Below the pieces are notes generated by a model. The model was not told where the DNA came from and made no database searches. It saw nothing but the letters and a program-made list of their open reading frames with translations. DNA of 64,000 nt from a virus: the IMG/VR virus record IMGVR_UViG_3300028581_001382, positions 89,874-153,873 of that record; one strand, given 5' to 3'. Positions 59,995 through 64,000 of the stretch are shown piece after piece. Position numbers and translations under genes: made by a program. Positions within the stretch are counted from its first letter, which is position 1, and each line of letters begins with the position of its first letter.

Positions 59995-60426
59995 TTAAGT
60001 CGGAGCAAAGTTGGTTGCGCTTGTGACAAACACAGCATTACCTGCGCATGAGCTCAATTCCAGGTTCTGACCACCTGAAGCCACAGTAGCACTGGTATTA
60101 GCAGTAGCTAGCAATGTGACGTTGGTGTAAGCACCTGTGGGATACACAGCCAAGTTCAACACTGTAGGTGCTGCTGGGCTAACTTGATACATGGCCACTG
60201 TGGCTTTGGTCTGAATAGCTTGCATCAGGTTGTTGATGTAGCCATTGACGTTACCGGATGTGGTCAATGAACCATTGGCTACCAAGCTGAAAAAGTCCAG
60301 CTTAGGGCCTTGGAAGTTAACTGAGCCTGTGGCTGCAATGTTAGCTGTACCTTGAATGTTACCATTCGCAGTGTCCATGTGGAATACTGGTTGTGTAGTT
60401 CCGTTTACTCTTGTAAATACTGCCAT
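59995..60426 (-). CDS. small structural protein, Thr/Ala-rich
   Basis: A 143-residue protein with Thr, Ala, Gly and Val-rich beta-type sequence (NGNIQGTANIAATGSVNFQG, then TATANTSATVASGG-like). It is a likely virion surface or tail protein. It is a single-gene unit with late promoter, AGGAGA site and strong terminator, as for an abundant late protein. Confidence 0.55.
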   Translation of the reverse strand: MAVFTRVNGTTQPVFHMDTANGNIQGTANIAATGSVNFQGPKLDFFSLVANGSLTTSGNVNGYINNLMQAIQTKATVAMYQVSPAAPTVLNLAVYPTGAYTNVTLLATANTSATVASGGQNLELSSCAGNAVFVTSATNFAPT

Positions 60427-60463
60427 TTTAAAATCTCCTAGTTAGTGGGTTTTTGCCCTACAC

Positions 60464-60470
60464 TTATTTA
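60464..60470 (-). promoter_or_regulatory. late promoter TAAATAA
   Basis: CATAAATAAG, about 37 nt before the ATG at 60426. Confidence 0.55.
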
Positions 60471-60486
60471 TGAATTTGGCAAAAAA

Positions 60487-62463
60487 TTAGGCAGTTGGCG
60501 GATTGTTTCTGGCTTTATTTCGAGCAGTAAAATCAAACCTATTCACTGCTTTGCCATAGCCTGCAGGGGTAGCAAATACCCATCCTTCGTTGCCGGGCAC
60601 TTGCGTATCCAGCTGCGACAACAGATCTAGTTTTAAATCATGCAATAGTTCAAACAACAAGAATGCAGCAGCCAAGGCCTGTTCATTTGAAGTAGGGCTA
60701 CGCAGGTATTGTGCAATGTTGTTTACTTTCTGCGGAGTTTGAGTTTGTTGTAACCATGATAAAAATCCTGGAACTAGATCACTGAAATCACCAGTATACG
60801 CAGCATGATTTGGATCCACACGTTTGTTAATATAATCCACTGCCAATTTGGCCAAGTCGGTTATTTTCATAGCACGTAGTTCAGTGGGATTAAACAACGT
60901 ATCCAATACTGCACGATTCTGACGTAACAGTGTTTTGATCTGTTTGACTATGGCATCGTTCTTTGGTACAGGTTTGGCGTAGATAGGTTCAATCAGCAAC
61001 AATCCTGGCACAGGATTAAACTTGACTCTACTGAGTGGTTGTTTGGACGCACCTGCATCTTCATACATGGTATGTACTGCCACACCCACATCGCTGTTGG
61101 CAATTTGCTGTCCTAGCTTGCTACCAGCAGGAATACGATACTGTACTGTGTTAGGTTGGAATACTAAATTTCCAGCCTCCACAGGCGGGGTTTGTGTGTA
61201 TAACAGATCACCTTTGACAAAACCACGAAAGTTGGTAGGGGTAGCTGCTTCAAGATATGGCCAAATAGTTTGATATACTGGTAGTAATGTGTTTACTCTA
61301 GTGGCTGCATTACCTTTGGCTGCTGCATTGGCATCTCTGCGAGCCATATCGTCAGCGATGGCATCCGGACTGGTAAACAATCCGTCATATCCGGCGGCAG
61401 TGAATCCTGCATCATCTGTAAGCACAAACTCGCCGGTCTCGGGCTTTCTACCAAATACCACAGCAGGTTTACCGTCCCATTTTACTGATCCAGTTTTGGA
61501 ATTTTCATAGAATGAATCTGCAATAGCCAATGCTCGATCCACACCCGCAGTGCCCTGGCGGAACACATAGTCTTCTAGGTGTTCAATACCCTTGGCTTTG
61601 CCGCCGATTGCAGCAGGTTCTTGCTCGTACAGTTGATATATTTTCTTGGTTTCAATCAACGGCATCATGCCTTGATTTACAATTCTATCACGTAGTCTTG
61701 CCAAAAAGTTAACATCATTTTCCTTGACTGTGGTAGTAGGCTCCTGAAGTTCTTCACGTGCCAGATATTCGCGGAAGTCTGCTAGCTTGGTATCTCGTGA
61801 AGGGTCTTGTGCCAATGCAGCATAAATGGATTCTACATTCTTTAGATTCTCACGGTCGGCACCTTGCCCTAGCAGCACACTTGCCACGTAGTCAGGATCC
61901 ATACCACCATCCACTAGCTGATTTGTGGTGCGAGAGAACATACCATTGGCACCCACTTTGAGTCCCAGTTGCTTGGCTATGCTGCTCATTAGCACATTGC
62001 GGTTCATTCCTTTGTATGCAGAATCTGTGCCGCCAGCATAAAAGAATTGGCCCCAATCCAAATTAGGGAAAAACATAAAATCTGTTTGTACAAAGCCTTT
62101 GTTGGAATCGCCTGCAATAGGTGTTCGCAAGTGTACTTCGCCGCCCTTTTTGACCCACTCTCTAGGATCAAGTTCTTGACTCTGCACAAACTGTGTGAGA
62201 ATAGCAGCCAATTGTTCTTTGCTGATCTCATTGAGATCCACAGCTAGATCCAAATCGCCTGATGTGGGCTTTTTACCTGTGCTGCCCAACCAACGTAGTG
62301 GTATGCCATCTGACCCTTTTTCTGTAGTAAAGTCTATACCGGTGACTTGTTCGATCCAATCAATTGTGGCTGGCACATCTTGCAGATTGATACGTTGGGT
62401 TAATGACTCACCCGATTTGGTTTTGAATACGTTGCCACCTTCAAGTAGCTGTTTAATTTGCAT
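60487..62463 (-). CDS. nucleotidyltransferase fused to ligase-like domain
   Basis: This 658-residue protein has an N-terminal nucleotidyltransferase motif LGSTGKKPTSGDLDLAVD (residues 59-76, GS then DxD) with a third Asp at FVQTDFM (about 128). A second region has KWDGKPAVVFGR (Lys328), like the KxDG adenylation motif of DNA/RNA ligases. The combination suggests an enzyme that transfers a nucleotide and then joins. The substrate is unknown. It overlaps the next gene by 11 nt. Confidence 0.6.
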   Translation of the reverse strand: MQIKQLLEGGNVFKTKSGESLTQRINLQDVPATIDWIEQVTGIDFTTEKGSDGIPLRWLGSTGKKPTSGDLDLAVDLNEISKEQLAAILTQFVQSQELDPREWVKKGGEVHLRTPIAGDSNKGFVQTDFMFFPNLDWGQFFYAGGTDSAYKGMNRNVLMSSIAKQLGLKVGANGMFSRTTNQLVDGGMDPDYVASVLLGQGADRENLKNVESIYAALAQDPSRDTKLADFREYLAREELQEPTTTVKENDVNFLARLRDRIVNQGMMPLIETKKIYQLYEQEPAAIGGKAKGIEHLEDYVFRQGTAGVDRALAIADSFYENSKTGSVKWDGKPAVVFGRKPETGEFVLTDDAGFTAAGYDGLFTSPDAIADDMARRDANAAAKGNAATRVNTLLPVYQTIWPYLEAATPTNFRGFVKGDLLYTQTPPVEAGNLVFQPNTVQYRIPAGSKLGQQIANSDVGVAVHTMYEDAGASKQPLSRVKFNPVPGLLLIEPIYAKPVPKNDAIVKQIKTLLRQNRAVLDTLFNPTELRAMKITDLAKLAVDYINKRVDPNHAAYTGDFSDLVPGFLSWLQQTQTPQKVNNIAQYLRSPTSNEQALAAAFLLFELLHDLKLDLLSQLDTQVPGNEGWVFATPAGYGKAVNRFDFTARNKARNNPPTA

Positions 62464-62698
62464 TGCTGCGCCTCACTGTTCTTGCAAACTTACTTGTATC
62501 ACGAGTACGGATAGCATTGAGTAATTTGCGTGTTAAATTTTCTGCTTGTTCCTGTGTGTACGAAGCATCAATCTGTTCTAATAGATTGATTGCACCGGCA
62601 ATGATATTTGCAGCACGACTCTCTATCACTAGGTCGCGTTCACGCTCAATGTACATAGAATCTAATTCTTCTAATAGACTACGAGTTCGTTTCTGCAT
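62453..62698 (-). CDS. small helical phage protein, 81 residues
   Basis: An 81-residue charged helical protein (MQKRTRSLLEELDSMYIERE, ENLTRKLLNAIRTRDTSKFA). Function unknown; upstream of and coupled to the 658-residue gene. Confidence 0.5.
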   Translation of the reverse strand: MQKRTRSLLEELDSMYIERERDLVIESRAANIIAGAINLLEQIDASYTQEQAENLTRKLLNAIRTRDTSKFARTVRRSNAN

Positions 62699-62717
62699 AT
62701 GGATAAAGGCCTTTGGA

Positions 62718-62724
62718 TTATTTA
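62718..62724 (-). promoter_or_regulatory. late promoter TAAATAA
   Basis: AATAAATAA before the 62453-62698 start, with an 18-19 nt leader. Confidence 0.5.
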
Positions 62725-62752
62725 TTTAAATTTGCACATACAACTTATTAAT

Positions 62753-62759
62753 TAAATAC
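62753..62759 (+). promoter_or_regulatory. late promoter TAAATAC, 3 nt before ATG
   Basis: TAAATAC-CTG-ATG. Confidence 0.65.
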
Positions 62760-62762
62760 CTG

Positions 62763-63806
62763 ATGAACAACTACTTTTGCGTTTTACCTTGGTACAGTCA
62801 AGAACTAGGATCTCAAAATAGTCCATGTTGCCTATTGCCGGACAAATACAATATTAATCAAATAAAACAAGATTTGCTCAATAACATTCCATCTGTAGAT
62901 TGTAAAAAATGTTGGGATATAGAATCCACTGGAAACAAAAGTCGCCGTCAATTTGAGAATGAATTTTTAGACTATAAATTGGATAGAGATTTAGATAAGA
63001 TTCAACAAGATTGTGCAGACTTAAAACATCAAACTTTACTTTATCAAATAACCACTAGTAATCTGTGTAATCAGGCATGTGTGAGCTGTGATAGCAGCTT
63101 ATCAACTAAATGGGCGCAGATTGAAAAACGCATGGACATAATTCCTAAATCTCAATATCAAATTGAATTAGATCCAACAATTATCAATTACAGTTCAGCA
63201 AAACGAATTTCTTTGCTGGGCGGCGAACCGTTATTTGACCCTAAGACTTTTAAAATATTACAAAACTTAATTGACCACAATAACACTAATTGTTTTATAT
63301 CATTGATCACCAATGGCAGTATACATCTAAACATACAACAAATTGACTTACTGAAGCAGTTTAATGATTTGAATATTTGTATCAGCATTGATGGCATTGG
63401 TACTGTATTTGAATACATGAGATGGCCCGGAAAGTGGAATAACCTACTAGAAAATATTAAACAGTACAAAAACATAGCAAAAAATATCAGTGTAAGCTAC
63501 ACAATTAGTTCATTGAATGCTATGTACTATAACGAAACTGTTGAGTGGTTTCAACAGAATAATCTAACATACAATCACAATGTTGTTTCATCTCCAGAAT
63601 GGCTATCACTAGCAAACATGCCAACCATACTAAAACAACACTTAACTCAACAAGATAATTTTATCAAAATGTATTGTAAGCCCAATGGATGTGAGATAGA
63701 TTTAAAAATCCTAACACAAAATATTGTTAAACAAGACCATGCAAAAAAAATAAACATCAAAGACTATATGCCTGAACTAGCTGCTGTTATTTTTGATACT
63801 GTATAA
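62763..63806 (+). CDS. radical SAM protein with cysteine-rich N-terminus
   Basis: This 347-residue protein has Cys102, Cys106 and Cys109 (TSNLCNQACVSC), a LLGGEPL SAM-binding motif at about residue 150, and N-terminal PCC (21-23) and CKKC (47-50), as in the sister proteins. It is shorter than the others. Its ATG follows a late promoter. It converges with and overlaps 63787-64000 by 20 nt. Confidence 0.82.
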   Translation: MNNYFCVLPWYSQELGSQNSPCCLLPDKYNINQIKQDLLNNIPSVDCKKCWDIESTGNKSRRQFENEFLDYKLDRDLDKIQQDCADLKHQTLLYQITTSNLCNQACVSCDSSLSTKWAQIEKRMDIIPKSQYQIELDPTIINYSSAKRISLLGGEPLFDPKTFKILQNLIDHNNTNCFISLITNGSIHLNIQQIDLLKQFNDLNICISIDGIGTVFEYMRWPGKWNNLLENIKQYKNIAKNISVSYTISSLNAMYYNETVEWFQQNNLTYNHNVVSSPEWLSLANMPTILKQHLTQQDNFIKMYCKPNGCEIDLKILTQNIVKQDHAKKINIKDYMPELAAVIFDTV

Positions 63807-64000
63807 ATTCAGCAACTTCAGGGAATACTGCTGTCATGTTTAAGTTTCTGCGATGATCATTTTTTTGTAACTCTTCCAGTACTCTTGTTAAATTGTATTG
63901 TTGTGATCCTAGAATTTTCAATTGTTGTATCCAAGGTTGGCAGTAATTGGATTGAGATTTAAAATACTCAATCATTGCATTGGGCATGGACTCTAGTCCG
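63787..64000 (-). CDS. C-terminal fragment, possible radical SAM protein
   Basis: An open frame enters from the right edge and ends at 63787. An internal ATG at 63987 is possible, but the frame stays open to the window end. The ending LNMTAVFPEVAEFI resembles the ends of the other radical SAM proteins here ([17 protein letters not shown]), so this may be the last part of a fourth member. Partial; function inferred only. Confidence 0.4.
   Translation of the reverse strand, partial: GLESMPNAMIEYFKSQSNYCQPWIQQLKILGSQQYNLTRVLEELQKNDHRRNLNMTAVFPEVAEFIQYQK

Overview
The window looks like part of the genome of a large T4-like tailed phage (myovirus type), probably infecting an aquatic Gram-negative bacterium, most plausibly a betaproteobacterium. 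Phage evidence: tightly packed, often overlapping small genes; a T4-type ATP-dependent DNA ligase; class I ribonucleotide reductase with glutaredoxin; a PAAR tail-tip protein; a tailspike with a pectate-lyase-type fold; three homing endonucleases; and T4-like late promoters (TAAATA core). Host hints are a Gram-negative general porin with signal peptide and terminal Phe, curli-secretion genes and a FecR gene, all of bacterial origin. No tRNA, rRNA or CRISPR array was recognised. No stretch over 300 bases lacks a gene or a described element.

Layout. 0-3.1 kb: small early-type genes, a GNAT-like protein and a GIY-YIG endonuclease. 3.2-7.5 kb: radical SAM protein, ClpP and two glycosyltransferase-like paralogues. 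7.5-11.3 kb: a large phage protein, a second ClpP-like protease, and a string of tiny translationally coupled genes. 11.5-16.2 kb (plus strand): an H1-tail-like protein, a curli-like csgF-csgG-curlin-fecR operon, two holin-like proteins and a fatty acid desaturase. 16.2-26.3 kb (minus): CHASE2 nucleotide cyclase, SHMT, AhpD, Bax-inhibitor-like protein, class II aldolase, AhpC, a glycosyltransferase/LpxH-like pair and PstS with a possible Pho box. 26.3-33 kb: UvsE, amidinotransferase, hydroxylase-like protein, UDP-sugar dehydrogenase, a third glycosyltransferase-like gene and a phosphoesterase. 33-37.1 kb: ClpS, Hsp20, ClpX and a large membrane coiled-coil protein. 37.1-43.1 kb: a structured leader RNA, DNA ligase and many small genes behind near-identical sigma70-type promoters. 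43.2-46.6 kb: porin, tail protein and PAAR. 47-52.2 kb: Grx, NrdB, and NrdA broken in two by a split intein with a GIY-YIG endonuclease between the halves. 52.2-64 kb: tailspike, PD-(D/E)XK nuclease, IscA/IscU, more radical SAM proteins and virion-type genes.

Two promoter classes stand out. Early-type promoters are TTGACC-N17-TATAAT and lie before small minus-strand genes. Late-type promoters contain TAAATA and repeatedly sit only 3-4 nt before a start codon, which predicts leaderless late mRNAs; several share the TAA stop codon of the preceding gene.

The gene set suggests that the phage brings its own proteolysis (ClpP/ClpP-like/ClpX/ClpS with Hsp20), peroxide defence (AhpC/AhpD), Fe-S assembly (IscU/IscA) serving several radical SAM proteins, nucleotide supply (NrdA/NrdB/Grx/SHMT), phosphate capture (PstS), cell-surface remodelling (porin, desaturase, LpxH-like, glycosyltransferases) and an amyloid/secretin-like export operon beside a CHASE2 cyclase. 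All functions are inferred from sequence motifs read by eye; no database search was possible.
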